A stretch of DNA of 64,000 bases from Polynucleobacter sp. GWA2_45_21 (GTDB lineage Bacteria; Pseudomonadota; Gammaproteobacteria; Burkholderiales; Burkholderiaceae). Below are positions 32,271 to 41,677 of this stretch, one piece after another (position 1 is the stretch's first letter; the number at the start of each line of letters is the position of its first letter). Position numbers and translations under genes: made by a program. The stretch is from positions 1-64,000 of the forward strand of contig NZ_MHZG01000001.1 in the NCBI RefSeq assembly GCF_001830325.1. The letters run 5' to 3'. The notes under the pieces were generated by a model, which saw only the letters and a program-made list of their open reading frames with translations, ran no database searches and was not told where the DNA came from.

Positions 32271-33635
32271 TTAGCTGAGTTCTGCAGCCGCAGAGATAGC
32301 TTGATCAATTCGCTCTACTGGTATCACCCTTAATCCCGGAATCTTTGTCTTTGGCATATTGGCCTTGGGAATAATTGCCACCGTGAAGCCAAGCTTAGCT
32401 GCTTCTTTCAGGCGCTCCTGGCCCCGTGGGCAAGGACGAATCTCTCCAGCCAAACCAACCTCACCAAAAACAATTAACTCTTTAGGCAAGGCTTTATTCC
32501 GAATCGAAGATTGGATTGCCAATAACACTGCCAAGTCAGCCGCTGGCTCGGAGATCTTCACGCCACCCACTGCGTTTAAGAAGACGTCTTGATCAAAGCA
32601 CGCTACACCAGCATGACGATGCAAGACTGCCAAGAGCATTGCAAGGCGAGCTTGCTCCAAACCAACTGCTAAGCGACGTGGATTGGGAATATGCGCCGTA
32701 TCTACTAAAGCCTGAATTTCTACCAAGAGTGGGCGACTACCCTCTTGCGTTACCAATACACAGGCGCCGGGCACCATCTCCGCATGTTGGGATAGAAAAA
32801 TGGCAGAAGGATTAGCGACGCCACGCAAACCTTTTTCAGTCATAGCAAAGACGCCGAGCTCATTGACTGCACCAAAACGGTTTTTAATCGAGCGAACCAA
32901 TCTAAATGAAGAGTGCGTATCACCCTCAAAGTAGAGAACTGTATCAACAATGTGCTCGAGCACACGGGGACCAGCTAAGTGACCATCTTTTGTCACATGC
33001 CCTACCATCAGGACACAGATGCCACTGGATTTAGCAGCTCTCGTCAGTTGCGCAGCACACTCACGCACTTGCGCAACAGAACCTGGAGCTGAACTCAATA
33101 CTTCTGAGTACAGGGTTTGAATAGAGTCCACCACTAAGACCTGAGGCTTCACCGTATCCATAATGGATAAGAGTTTTTCCAGCTGAATCTCTGCCAGCAC
33201 TTCTAATTGAGGGGCATCCAATGCGATCCGTTTTGCACGTAATGCGATTTGCGCAGCCGATTCTTCACCGCTACTGTAAAGAACATTCATGCCAGCAGCA
33301 CTCATCTCTGCAAGCGCCTGTAGCAGTAAGGTGGATTTACCGATACCTGGATCACCGCCTAACAAAACAACCCCACCAGGAACTAATCCGCCACCCAACA
33401 CACGATCAAACTCTTCGACACCAGTACTAAAGCGCGGGAGATCTTCGGCCGAAATGGCAGAAAGTTTTTGGCGAGGAAGTGACTGGGCCAAACCCTGAAA
33501 GCGGGTATTGGAGCTCGCCTCAGGCAAACCTTCTTCCAGCGTATTCCATGCCTGGCATGAAGGGCATTGCCCTTGCCACTTAGCAGAGGTTCCACCACAT
33601 GACTGACAGATATAGATTGTTTTAATCTTGGCCAA
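32271..33635 (-). CDS. radA: DNA repair protein RadA
   Basis: RadA promotes branch migration in recombination. The 454-aa protein has an N-terminal four-cysteine zinc finger (CQSCGG ... CPSCQ), a RecA-like ATPase with Walker A GGDPGIGKSTLLL, the RadA-specific KNRFG motif in SIKNRFGAVNE, and a C-terminal Lon-protease-like domain without the catalytic serine context. The start is TTG at 33635, giving MAKIKTIYICQSCGG, which fits the family exactly. Confidence 0.96.
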   Translation of the reverse strand: MAKIKTIYICQSCGGTSAKWQGQCPSCQAWNTLEEGLPEASSNTRFQGLAQSLPRQKLSAISAEDLPRFSTGVEEFDRVLGGGLVPGGVVLLGGDPGIGKSTLLLQALAEMSAAGMNVLYSSGEESAAQIALRAKRIALDAPQLEVLAEIQLEKLLSIMDTVKPQVLVVDSIQTLYSEVLSSAPGSVAQVRECAAQLTRAAKSSGICVLMVGHVTKDGHLAGPRVLEHIVDTVLYFEGDTHSSFRLVRSIKNRFGAVNELGVFAMTEKGLRGVANPSAIFLSQHAEMVPGACVLVTQEGSRPLLVEIQALVDTAHIPNPRRLAVGLEQARLAMLLAVLHRHAGVACFDQDVFLNAVGGVKISEPAADLAVLLAIQSSIRNKALPKELIVFGEVGLAGEIRPCPRGQERLKEAAKLGFTVAIIPKANMPKTKIPGLRVIPVERIDQAISAAAELS

Positions 33636-33680
33636 AGTATTACCTAGTAATTAATAAGTGAGTGCAGCAGTAAAAATCAA

Positions 33681-34190
33681 TTAATCGAGCTGTGTGCCCG
33701 CTTTATTCTCTTGAGCACGCTTAGGTGCATCTTTGCGACGTTGCTCAACATCTGCCGCACGAGCAGCTGCTGCCTTTTGCTTCTCTTCAAATTCTTTCTG
33801 ATTGGCTGCACGCTCAGCCGCTTTTTCAGCAGAGGCACGTTCAGCGATCTTAGCGGCATCGCGCTGATCCTTAATGCTGGCACGCAACTTACGCTGGACT
33901 TTATGCAACTCGACTTCTTGTGCGCGAATCGGATCAATCTCTTTGCGGTACTGGGCACGAGAATCTTTCAAGCAACTGTTCACCCAATACTTTTGATAGC
34001 ACTCAGAGTTGGTTTTTTCCCAGCGGTACTTAGCCCAATCGCGTTGTAACTCCAGCTCACGTTCAATTTTGTCGAGCTGCTCAAGCTGAGCTTCTTCGGC
34101 AGGAGTAGCCAGCACTAAAGTGCTGAAGGAGCACACCAGCAGGAACGCTCCTGATGAAATAAGCGAGCGCAAGTTGACAGGCTTTATCAA
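33681..34190 (-). CDS. secreted charged coiled-coil protein of unknown function
   Basis: The 169-aa protein has a signal peptide (residues about 1-28, ending in TLVLA), then a highly charged helical region rich in Ala, Glu, Lys and Arg (about residues 100-165), with two cysteines near residues 63 and 72. The only start is a TTG whose bases overlap the kup stop (TTGA), so expression probably depends on kup translation. No domain is recognised. A periplasmic role is inferred from the signal peptide. Confidence 0.75.
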   Translation of the reverse strand: MIKPVNLRSLISSGAFLLVCSFSTLVLATPAEEAQLEQLDKIERELELQRDWAKYRWEKTNSECYQKYWVNSCLKDSRAQYRKEIDPIRAQEVELHKVQRKLRASIKDQRDAAKIAERASAEKAAERAANQKEFEEKQKAAAARAADVEQRRKDAPKRAQENKAGTQLD

Positions 34191-36127
34191 ATTTCCACCT
34201 TTGCGCCCAGCTCAACTATGCGATTAGCAGGAATCTTGAAGAAGTCGGATTGGCGACCAGCATTTTGATACATCCAACAGAACAGGCGTTCACGCCATAT
34301 TGCCATTCCCGGAATTGCTGATGGAACGATCGTATCGCGCGACAAGAAGAATGAAGTGTTCATTAAATCAAACTTCATACCGAAAGTCTTCTCAATCAAA
34401 TCAATGATGGAGCCCATATCTGGAGTTTCTTTAAAACCATAGATAGCGCGTACTACATGGATGTTGCCACCAAGATCCTTCATAGTGATGCGCTCTTCAT
34501 CGCTGACATAAGGTACATCCCAAATGCTGACCTTCAAGAAGAAAACTCGCTCATGTAGAACGTGGTTATGTTTAAGGTTGTGCAAGAAAGAAACTGGCAG
34601 GTAATCAACATGCGCCGTGAGGAATACAGCAGTACCCTCTACACGATGTGGTGGGTGCTTGAGCAAGGATTCAATGAAACTACCCAGCTGAATACCCTCT
34701 TCCATAGCGCGCTTACGCAAAATCTGACGGCCCCTGAACCAAGTAATGAGACAGGTAAAGCACAATAAACCGAGCGCTAATGGATACCAACCACCATCTT
34801 TAATCTTAATTAAATTGGCAGTCCAGAATGCAAGGTCAACTACGAAGAAGGCGATCGTGACTAAGCTCACCAAAATGATGTTCATCTTCCACTCACGGAA
34901 CATCACTACAGCTAGCAGAATGGTTGTAATCAGCATGGTTGTAGTCACTGAAATACCGTATGCCGCTGCCAGATTCATAGAACCTTTAAAGGAAACAACC
35001 GTTGCAACCACCATGAAGAGTAGGGCCCAGTTCACAATCGGAATATAAATCTGTCCTTGCTCAGAATCGGATGTGTGCAAGATATTCATACGCGGCATAA
35101 AACCAAGCAAGATAGCCTGACTTACCAGCGAGTAAGCGCCAGAGATAACGGCCTGCGAAGCAATCACAGTAGCAACAGTAGCTAAACCCACTGTTGGCCA
35201 CAAAGCCCAATCTGGAACCATTAAATAGAACGGGTTTTTAATCGCCTCTGGGTTAGATAGAACTAAAGCACCTTGACCTAAATAATTAATTAACAAGCTA
35301 GGTAGCACTACGAGTAACCAGGCGTAACGCACTGGGGTACGCCCAAAGTGACCCATATCTAAGTACAGTGCCTCAACACCAGTCACAACCAATACAACTG
35401 CACCCATCACAATATAAGCAGTGGTTGGATGGTCGATGATGAAACGCACGGCAAACGCAGGATTAAATGCCTCAATGATCTGAGGTGCTTCCCCGATATT
35501 AATAATACCCAATACAGCGAGAGTTAAAAACCATACCAAGGTAACCGGTCCAAATAACTTACCTACGGCTGCAGTGCCTTGCTTCTGTATCAGGAACAAG
35601 GCAACCAAAATTACCAATGAAATCGGAATAATGAATTTATGCAAAGCGGGTGCGGCAATCTCAATACCCTCTACTGCAGATAAAACAGAAATTGCCGGCG
35701 TGATAACAGACTCACCTAACAGCATGCATGCACCAAACATGCCGATAATCATGAAGAAGAAGTAACTTTTTGATTTGCTATCAAAGGAGCGTAGGGCAAG
35801 AGCCATCAGCGAGAGAACGCCACCCTCCCCCTTGTTATCTGCTCGCATAACGAACAAGACATACTTCACTGTCACGACCAAAATCAGGGCCCAGATCATC
35901 ATGGAGATCACACCAAAGAGTGCCTCTGGTGTGAATGCAATACCATGCTGTGGATCAAAACATTCTTTCAGCGCATAGAGCGGACTGGTACCAATGTCAC
36001 CGAAGACAACTCCAATCGCCGCAAGCATCATGACGCCGAGGCTTTTTTTATGCTCGCCGCCTGTTCCATGAACCTCAACTGGGTTCAAAAGTGTGGAGCT
36101 AGAAAACTCTGGATTGCTAATGGACAT
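34187..36127 (-). CDS. kup: Kup-family potassium uptake protein
   Basis: Kup is a proton-coupled K+ importer of the inner membrane. The 646-aa protein starts its membrane domain with [28 protein letters not shown], the family signature, has about twelve transmembrane segments to residue 450, and a cytosolic C-terminal domain. The [13 protein letters not shown] motif (transport pathway) is intact. The 3' end overlaps the downstream secreted-protein gene by 4 nt. Confidence 0.96.
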   Translation of the reverse strand: MSISNPEFSSSTLLNPVEVHGTGGEHKKSLGVMMLAAIGVVFGDIGTSPLYALKECFDPQHGIAFTPEALFGVISMMIWALILVVTVKYVLFVMRADNKGEGGVLSLMALALRSFDSKSKSYFFFMIIGMFGACMLLGESVITPAISVLSAVEGIEIAAPALHKFIIPISLVILVALFLIQKQGTAAVGKLFGPVTLVWFLTLAVLGIINIGEAPQIIEAFNPAFAVRFIIDHPTTAYIVMGAVVLVVTGVEALYLDMGHFGRTPVRYAWLLVVLPSLLINYLGQGALVLSNPEAIKNPFYLMVPDWALWPTVGLATVATVIASQAVISGAYSLVSQAILLGFMPRMNILHTSDSEQGQIYIPIVNWALLFMVVATVVSFKGSMNLAAAYGISVTTTMLITTILLAVVMFREWKMNIILVSLVTIAFFVVDLAFWTANLIKIKDGGWYPLALGLLCFTCLITWFRGRQILRKRAMEEGIQLGSFIESLLKHPPHRVEGTAVFLTAHVDYLPVSFLHNLKHNHVLHERVFFLKVSIWDVPYVSDEERITMKDLGGNIHVVRAIYGFKETPDMGSIIDLIEKTFGMKFDLMNTSFFLSRDTIVPSAIPGMAIWRERLFCWMYQNAGRQSDFFKIPANRIVELGAKVEI

Positions 36128-36283
36128 CTCAAAACCTTAAGGTGATGTTGCACGGCAATATGTTACTCCTTATGCAGGTTGACTCAGGGAGGATATTGAC
36201 CCCTCAAAACCGCTTATTTAAGCTCTATTTACAGGTATATCTCGACAGAGAGCCCTAAAAAATGGTAGAATTTCAGCTTCAGA

Positions 36284-36360
<77 letters not shown>

Positions 36361-36368
36361 GTATTCAT

Positions 36369-36404
36369 AAGGCTTTCAGGTTAATCGACTTGAAAGCCTT
36401 TTTA
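36369..36404 (+). terminator. rho-independent terminator after tRNA-fMet
   Basis: AAGGCTTTCA and TGAAAGCCTT form a 10-bp stem with a 12-nt loop, followed by TTTA. It starts 8 nt after the tRNA CCA end. Confidence 0.85.
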
Positions 36405-36497
36405 CTTTTCTTGGCCCTCGTAGACGCATCGTAGACAAATAATGGCAAAGGGACCCCCTCAATTTACGTAAAGAACGTTTTTGAGAGGTTTACAGTC

Positions 36498-36523
36498 GTT
36501 CAGCTCGCTACAGCGAGACGAAC
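36498..36523. promoter_or_regulatory. nested palindrome upstream of hsdR
   Basis: GTTC-AG-CTCGCT-AC-AGCGAG-AC-GAAC is a symmetrical site with a 6-bp inner and a 4-bp outer arm, 40 nt before the hsdR start. It could be an operator or a leader hairpin. No separate control (C) protein gene is adjacent. The rest of 36405-36563 holds only a short direct repeat (CGTAGAC twice, near 36420-36436). Confidence 0.45.
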
Positions 36524-36563
36524 TACTTACAATGAAAGTAATTAAATTGATAACAAATTCAAC

Positions 36564-38690
36564 ATGTCAAATGAAGCATTTGCCAGAGCAAAAATTGATG
36601 ACCTTCTAAAGGATGTTGGCTGGAACATTACCGATGGAATTAGCGTAAGGTTTGAACATCCGCTTGATGGAACCATGAGGGCGGATTATGTTTTGAATGA
36701 TCGTCACGGGAGGCCATTAGCCGTCATTGAGGCAAAGAAGGCCTCAATCAACCCTGCTCAAGCAGCAGATCAGGCACTTGCTTATGCGAAAGTATTAAAT
36801 ATTCCCTTGATCTTTTTGACAAATGGTGAAGAAATTCGTTTTTGGGATTATAAAAACGAGGCTCATCCAAGATTAGTAAAGACTTTCTTTAGTCAGCCTG
36901 ACTTGGAGAGACAGTCAGCGGCTAAAACTCTGAAAGTAGATCTATTAACTATTCCAATTGATTCCAAGATTGCTAGTCGTGATTATCAGCACGAATGTAT
37001 AGATGCCGTATGTAAGGAAATATCTTTAGGTCGCCGAAAGATGTTGATTGAGATGGCTACCGGCACAGGCAAGACTAGAACTGCTGGAGCTTTAATTAAG
37101 AGACTACTTCAAGCCAATCAAGCAACCAGAGTGTTATTTTTAGTTGATCGTATTACTCTTGCGAAACAAACCGAAGATGTGTTCGCTGAAGTATTAAGAG
37201 ACTACCCCGCCTATGTGTTGAGAGCTGGTCGAGTTGTTGAAGATCAAAAAGTGATCACAATTTCAACTCTACAGACAATGATCAATGAATATCACAAATT
37301 TTCATCAGGTTATTTTGATCTAGTAATAAGTGACGAGTGCCATAGATCAATCTATGGTCAGTGGAGCGGCGTTCTTAAGCACTTCGATGGAATTCAAATC
37401 GGTTTAACGGCTACGCCTTGTATTGCTAGCGATGAAGTAGAAACAGATGATGACAAGTTTGTTAAAGATACCCTTCGCTTTTTTGAGGTGACTGAGCCAA
37501 CTTATAAGTATCAAATGAAGCAAGCAATTGATGAGGGGTATCTGGTTCCTTATCACATCTATAAAGCAAAAACAGTAAAAACAGCAAGCGAGGAGGGCTT
37601 TCCAGTTAAGCGTAAAGAGTTAGATTGGTCAGCAATGGATGCTGAAACTTCAGCAACTTTTGAAGAGCTGTTTGAGGGAAAAAAAGAAATCATTGTAGAT
37701 CCAAGCGCCTTGGAAAGAAAATTCACTATCCCAGAGCGAAATCGCTCTATGGTTCGTGAATTCAGAAGGGTTCTCGAAGACGGATTTACATCAAAAGATG
37801 GCGTAAAAAGGTACCCTCTTGATGGTAAGACAATTGTTTTTGCTGTTAATAAGCGCCATGCTGAAACGCTTGCCCAAATGTTTGATCAAGAGTTTGCTGA
37901 TAAAAAGCCAAGTCCTGATGTTAGGTATGCTGATTTTGTTGTTTCTGATTCAGGCGCTGACGATACGATAGATGCCTATACAAAGATAAAGAGATTCAAG
38001 GATGAAGAGCTTCCAAAGATCCTTGTAAGTGTGAATATGCTTGACACAGGCTTTGATTGTCCTGAAGTTGTTAATTTAGTGATGGCCCGTTTTACTAAGA
38101 GCGCTATTCTTTATCAGCAAATGAGAGGTCGAGGCACTCGTAAGGCTGATCATATTCATAAATCACTCTTCACGATTTTTGATTTTGTGGGTGTTACGGA
38201 TTATCACAAGGATAATGAGGGCAAAACTGAAGGTGGTTATGTAGTGATTAGTAAGCCACCTGAGCAGCCACAAGGTAAAACAAGGAAGTTGCTCGTATTG
38301 GACGTAAATGATTACATTGATCCCTCTAGTAGAGAGTGGGTAACCTTAGACGATGAGGGTAACTATATTTTCACAACCGAACAACAGGTAAGGGCAAATA
38401 AACTTGGACTAAAGTTCGAGGCTTGGATTGGCGTTAATAGATTCAACAGTGATCAACTCAGATTACTGAAGATTATGGCTGAGCAGATTAAAGCTAATGT
38501 TGAAACAATTACAGAGTGGGATGAATATCTTTTTGTGAATCCTCCATTCTCCTCAATGGGCGGTATTCAGAGGGCGATACAAATCTTTGGCGGCAAAGCA
38601 GGACTTGACGCTATGATTAGAAGCCTTAATAAAACTCTCTTCGATAATATTGATACAGTCTACGCTGACAATCAGGCGCTAATAAATTAG
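36564..38690 (+). CDS. hsdR: type I restriction enzyme, HsdR subunit
   Basis: HsdR is the ATP-dependent translocase and endonuclease of a type I restriction system. The 708-aa protein has an N-terminal nuclease domain with the D...E-x-K motif (RADYVLN ... AVIEAKKA, around residue 52), Walker A MATGTGKTRTA (about residue 163), Walker B SDECHRS (about 256), LTATP, and the RecA-2 motif YQQMRGRGTRK. It is compact, like the EcoEI-type R subunit, not the longer EcoKI type. It precedes hsdM by 8 bp, so it heads an R-M-S operon. Confidence 0.93.
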   Translation: MSNEAFARAKIDDLLKDVGWNITDGISVRFEHPLDGTMRADYVLNDRHGRPLAVIEAKKASINPAQAADQALAYAKVLNIPLIFLTNGEEIRFWDYKNEAHPRLVKTFFSQPDLERQSAAKTLKVDLLTIPIDSKIASRDYQHECIDAVCKEISLGRRKMLIEMATGTGKTRTAGALIKRLLQANQATRVLFLVDRITLAKQTEDVFAEVLRDYPAYVLRAGRVVEDQKVITISTLQTMINEYHKFSSGYFDLVISDECHRSIYGQWSGVLKHFDGIQIGLTATPCIASDEVETDDDKFVKDTLRFFEVTEPTYKYQMKQAIDEGYLVPYHIYKAKTVKTASEEGFPVKRKELDWSAMDAETSATFEELFEGKKEIIVDPSALERKFTIPERNRSMVREFRRVLEDGFTSKDGVKRYPLDGKTIVFAVNKRHAETLAQMFDQEFADKKPSPDVRYADFVVSDSGADDTIDAYTKIKRFKDEELPKILVSVNMLDTGFDCPEVVNLVMARFTKSAILYQQMRGRGTRKADHIHKSLFTIFDFVGVTDYHKDNEGKTEGGYVVISKPPEQPQGKTRKLLVLDVNDYIDPSSREWVTLDDEGNYIFTTEQQVRANKLGLKFEAWIGVNRFNSDQLRLLKIMAEQIKANVETITEWDEYLFVNPPFSSMGGIQRAIQIFGGKAGLDAMIRSLNKTLFDNIDTVYADNQALIN

Positions 38691-38698
38691 GAATTGAT

Positions 38699-40321
38699 AT
38701 GGCTTTAACGCCTGAATTAAGAAAAGGTATCGATCAGATACGGAATTATTTATTTGGCGGTGGTTATCCCGACCCGATGAGCAATGCTGAGCAATTGTCA
38801 TTCTTATTCTTCTTCTATTTGATCGAAGGTCTTGATTACGATAACCAGTTAAGAGCAAAAGCAACCAAGCAAGAATATCAAAGTATTTTTTCTGGTGATT
38901 GGCAAGTTGTTAATCCACTCAACTCGCCAGATAAAAAGTCTCTAACTATACCCGCAGATCATCTTAGGTGGAGTGTGTGGGCAAAGGGGATGACTGGTGA
39001 ATTACTCGTTAGATTTGTCAGAGACGAAGTATTTGCTTTCTATTCATCAATAGCAGAAAAGTCAGCCATGAACTTTATGGATGGCGCTCGTTTAGGCGTT
39101 GATGAACCTACAGTCCTGACCCAAATTGTCGGGTTAATCGACAACCTAAGACTTGATCAGGCAGACGCTGATACAAAGGGTGACTTGTTTGAGTATGTTC
39201 TCAAGCAAATAAATCAGGCTGGAGAACTTGGGCAATTTAGAACTCCGCGCCATGTAATCCGATCAGTTGTAAAGATGGTTAATCCCAAAATCGGAGAAAC
39301 AATCTACGACCCTGCCGCTGGAACTGCGGGATTTCTTGTTGCCGCCTACAACTATATTCGCCTGGCTAACTCCTCTTTAAATGCCACTGAAGAAATAGAA
39401 ATGGATGGTAAGCCTGTTCTTCGGGGTTGGGGCGACAAGTTAAGTAAGGAGCAAAACTCAATTCTGGGCAATCAAACATTCTACGGAAACGATGTTGATC
39501 CAAAGATGGTTAGATTGGCGACAATGAATTTGACATTGAGGGGCCTGCCAAATGTACGAATTTTGAAAAGAAATGCTCTCACTACGAGCATGGATAAGAC
39601 AGAAAAAGCAGAGCTAGGTATACCGCTTAATGGTTATGATGTAGTACTTGCCAATCCGCCATTTAGCGGAAGCGTAGATAAAGATCGAATTGTTGATGAT
39701 GTAAAGATTGGTAATACCACTACAACTGAATTGTTGTTTATGAAGTACATACTCAACTGCCTTAAAAAAGGTGGTCGTTGTGGGGTCATTGTTCCGGAGG
39801 GTGTTTTATATGGCTCAACAAATGCTCATAAAGAATTGAGGCGCCAACTTTTAGAGACTAATTCATTGAAAGCCGTAATTAGTTTGCCAGGCGGTGTTTT
39901 TCAACCTTACGCTGGTGTGAAAACCTCTGTACTCCTATTTAATAAAGGTGGAACAACAACCAAAGTTATGTTCCTACAAATTGATAACGATGGTTATCGT
40001 TTGGATACTAATCATGATGTTGCTATAGAGGAAGATGATTTTCCTGAGGCTATGCGTGATTATCAACACCTTGATGATCGCTGGATGGAATGGCAAAAGC
40101 ATGATCAAAAATCTGAGTGGTCTAAAAAGTGGTGGTTCTCAGAAATCGAGAAAATCAAAGAAAAAGAGTACAAATTAGATGCTAGTTCTTATCGTCCTTT
40201 AACTCTTTCAAAAACAATTCATCGCTCTCCATTTGAGATTATTGATGAATTGAATCAGGTAGAGGATGAAATCAAGGTTGAGATAGTGCTCCTAAAAGAG
40301 TTACTTAAGAAAATAAGTTAA
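38699..40321 (+). CDS. hsdM: type I restriction enzyme, HsdM methyltransferase subunit
   Basis: HsdM is the adenine-N6 methyltransferase subunit. The 540-aa protein has the HsdM N-terminal helical domain (IRNYLFGGGYPDPMSNAEQLSFLFF), SAM motif I YDPAAGTAGFL and the catalytic NPPF (about residue 318), followed by a C-terminal helical part that contacts HsdS. A GGAA ribosome binding site precedes the ATG. The stop overlaps the hsdS start as TAATG. Confidence 0.95.
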   Translation: MALTPELRKGIDQIRNYLFGGGYPDPMSNAEQLSFLFFFYLIEGLDYDNQLRAKATKQEYQSIFSGDWQVVNPLNSPDKKSLTIPADHLRWSVWAKGMTGELLVRFVRDEVFAFYSSIAEKSAMNFMDGARLGVDEPTVLTQIVGLIDNLRLDQADADTKGDLFEYVLKQINQAGELGQFRTPRHVIRSVVKMVNPKIGETIYDPAAGTAGFLVAAYNYIRLANSSLNATEEIEMDGKPVLRGWGDKLSKEQNSILGNQTFYGNDVDPKMVRLATMNLTLRGLPNVRILKRNALTTSMDKTEKAELGIPLNGYDVVLANPPFSGSVDKDRIVDDVKIGNTTTTELLFMKYILNCLKKGGRCGVIVPEGVLYGSTNAHKELRRQLLETNSLKAVISLPGGVFQPYAGVKTSVLLFNKGGTTTKVMFLQIDNDGYRLDTNHDVAIEEDDFPEAMRDYQHLDDRWMEWQKHDQKSEWSKKWWFSEIEKIKEKEYKLDASSYRPLTLSKTIHRSPFEIIDELNQVEDEIKVEIVLLKELLKKIS

Positions 40322-41490
40322 TGATTGGCGACTTAAAAAATCTTGGCAGTATTGCTCATGTCTTTAATGGGAAAACACCTTCCAAATTAGAGCAGCGAAA
40401 GCAAGGGCATCCCGTATTAAAAATTAAGAATGTAAGTGAAAGTGGTATTTTTAGGGGAAATAATGAAAGTTTTGTTGACTCCTCTCTCGCCGATAAATAT
40501 AAAGATAGGTGGATCCAGGAAGGGGATATATTAATTCTTAACGCTGCCCATAATGCTGATTATGTTGGCAGTAAAGTATTTTTTGCGGATAAGAGTGTTG
40601 TAGGATTTCTACCAACTGGTGAGTGGCTCATTATCAGAGCAAACAAACAATGTATTAGCCCAGATTTTTTATTCTTTTGGACTATCAGCCCGAATACAAA
40701 AATTAAAATTCGTAAGGTTGTTAAAGGAATTCATCTCTATCCAAAAGATATTGCTGACTTGAAAGTTCTTATCCCCTCTTCTAAAGAAATTAATGAAGTC
40801 TTAGAAGTATTAGTATCAGCAAGAAAGATACAGGCGCTAAGACTATCCCTTATTGACTCTATGGCCGAACTTAAAAAGGCTATATTTTTCGAGATATTTG
40901 GAGATGTAGTCATAAATGATAAAAGATGGAATTTAGAAAAATTTTCCAATATCGGCGTATTGGATAGGGGAAGGTCTAGGCATAGGCCTCGTGATGCCGC
41001 TCATTTGTATGGCGGACAATACCCATTTATTCAAACGGGAGATGTTTCTAATTGTGGTGGCTTGCTAGATACATATACAAATACATATAGCGAGGCTGGG
41101 CTTGCTCAAAGTAAGTTATGGGATATTGATACTCTCTGTATTACTATTGCCGCAAACATTGCTAAGACGGGTATATTAAAAATTAAGGCCTGTTTTCCTG
41201 ATAGCGTTGTTGGCTTTACAGTTAATAAGTCAAAGGCAACCAATAGATATGTTCAGACTTGGTTGAGTTTTCTTCAACCAATTCTTGAGGCCAATGCTCC
41301 TCAAGCGGCACAAAAGAATATTAATCTTCAAATACTTAGAGATTTACCTATACCAGTTCCACCGCTTCATATTCAAAATTCATTTGATGAGAAAATAAGT
41401 CAAATAGAGGCCATAAAAGAAAAGCAAAATGTTGCTTTGAATAAATCAAAGGAAATCTTTCAATCTTTGCTGAGCAAATTCTTCCCTTAA
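40321..41490 (+). CDS. hsdS: type I restriction enzyme, HsdS specificity subunit
   Basis: HsdS reads the bipartite recognition sequence. The 389-aa protein has two target recognition domains (about residues 1-165 and 200-355), each followed by a conserved helix; the second ends in QKNINLQILRDLPIPVPPLHIQ, a classic HsdS boundary. The recognition sequence cannot be predicted from this alone. The gene is AT-rich and coupled to hsdM by a one-base stop/start overlap. The frame is intact, so the system is probably active. Confidence 0.93.
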   Translation: MIGDLKNLGSIAHVFNGKTPSKLEQRKQGHPVLKIKNVSESGIFRGNNESFVDSSLADKYKDRWIQEGDILILNAAHNADYVGSKVFFADKSVVGFLPTGEWLIIRANKQCISPDFLFFWTISPNTKIKIRKVVKGIHLYPKDIADLKVLIPSSKEINEVLEVLVSARKIQALRLSLIDSMAELKKAIFFEIFGDVVINDKRWNLEKFSNIGVLDRGRSRHRPRDAAHLYGGQYPFIQTGDVSNCGGLLDTYTNTYSEAGLAQSKLWDIDTLCITIAANIAKTGILKIKACFPDSVVGFTVNKSKATNRYVQTWLSFLQPILEANAPQAAQKNINLQILRDLPIPVPPLHIQNSFDEKISQIEAIKEKQNVALNKSKEIFQSLLSKFFP

Positions 41491-41503
41491 TTTGATTAAG
41501 CTC

Positions 41504-41677
41504 TTACCAGCCTTTAATTGTTGGTACCTGAGGGGCCTGTCTTGGTGTGCTAATAGCTGTATTTAGCTGTGAGTTTATCGGAGCAATTGAACTGCCTTGG
41601 TATTGACCTTGTGGAATATAGAAATTAGTCTGCCTATTGATTATCTGACCAATTAAGTTGACTGTAGTATTTCCAAA
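41504..41677 (-). pseudogene. 3' remnant of an unidentified protein gene
   Basis: Between hsdS and zorD, an open frame on the minus strand with no start codon encodes a protein-like tail of about 55 residues (NLIGQIINRQTNFYIPQG ... VPTIKGW, then stop). It overlaps the last 25 nt of zorD in another frame. It looks like the C-terminal end of a Gln/Asn/Pro-rich, possibly exported protein whose 5' part was lost when the Zorya operon was inserted. Being coding DNA at all is inferred from composition. Confidence 0.45.

Noticed and set aside
36361-36563. Integration site duplicate of the tRNA-fMet 3' end
   Set aside because: No second copy of the tRNA 3' sequence was seen here or near the ends of the defence operons, and no integrase gene is present.
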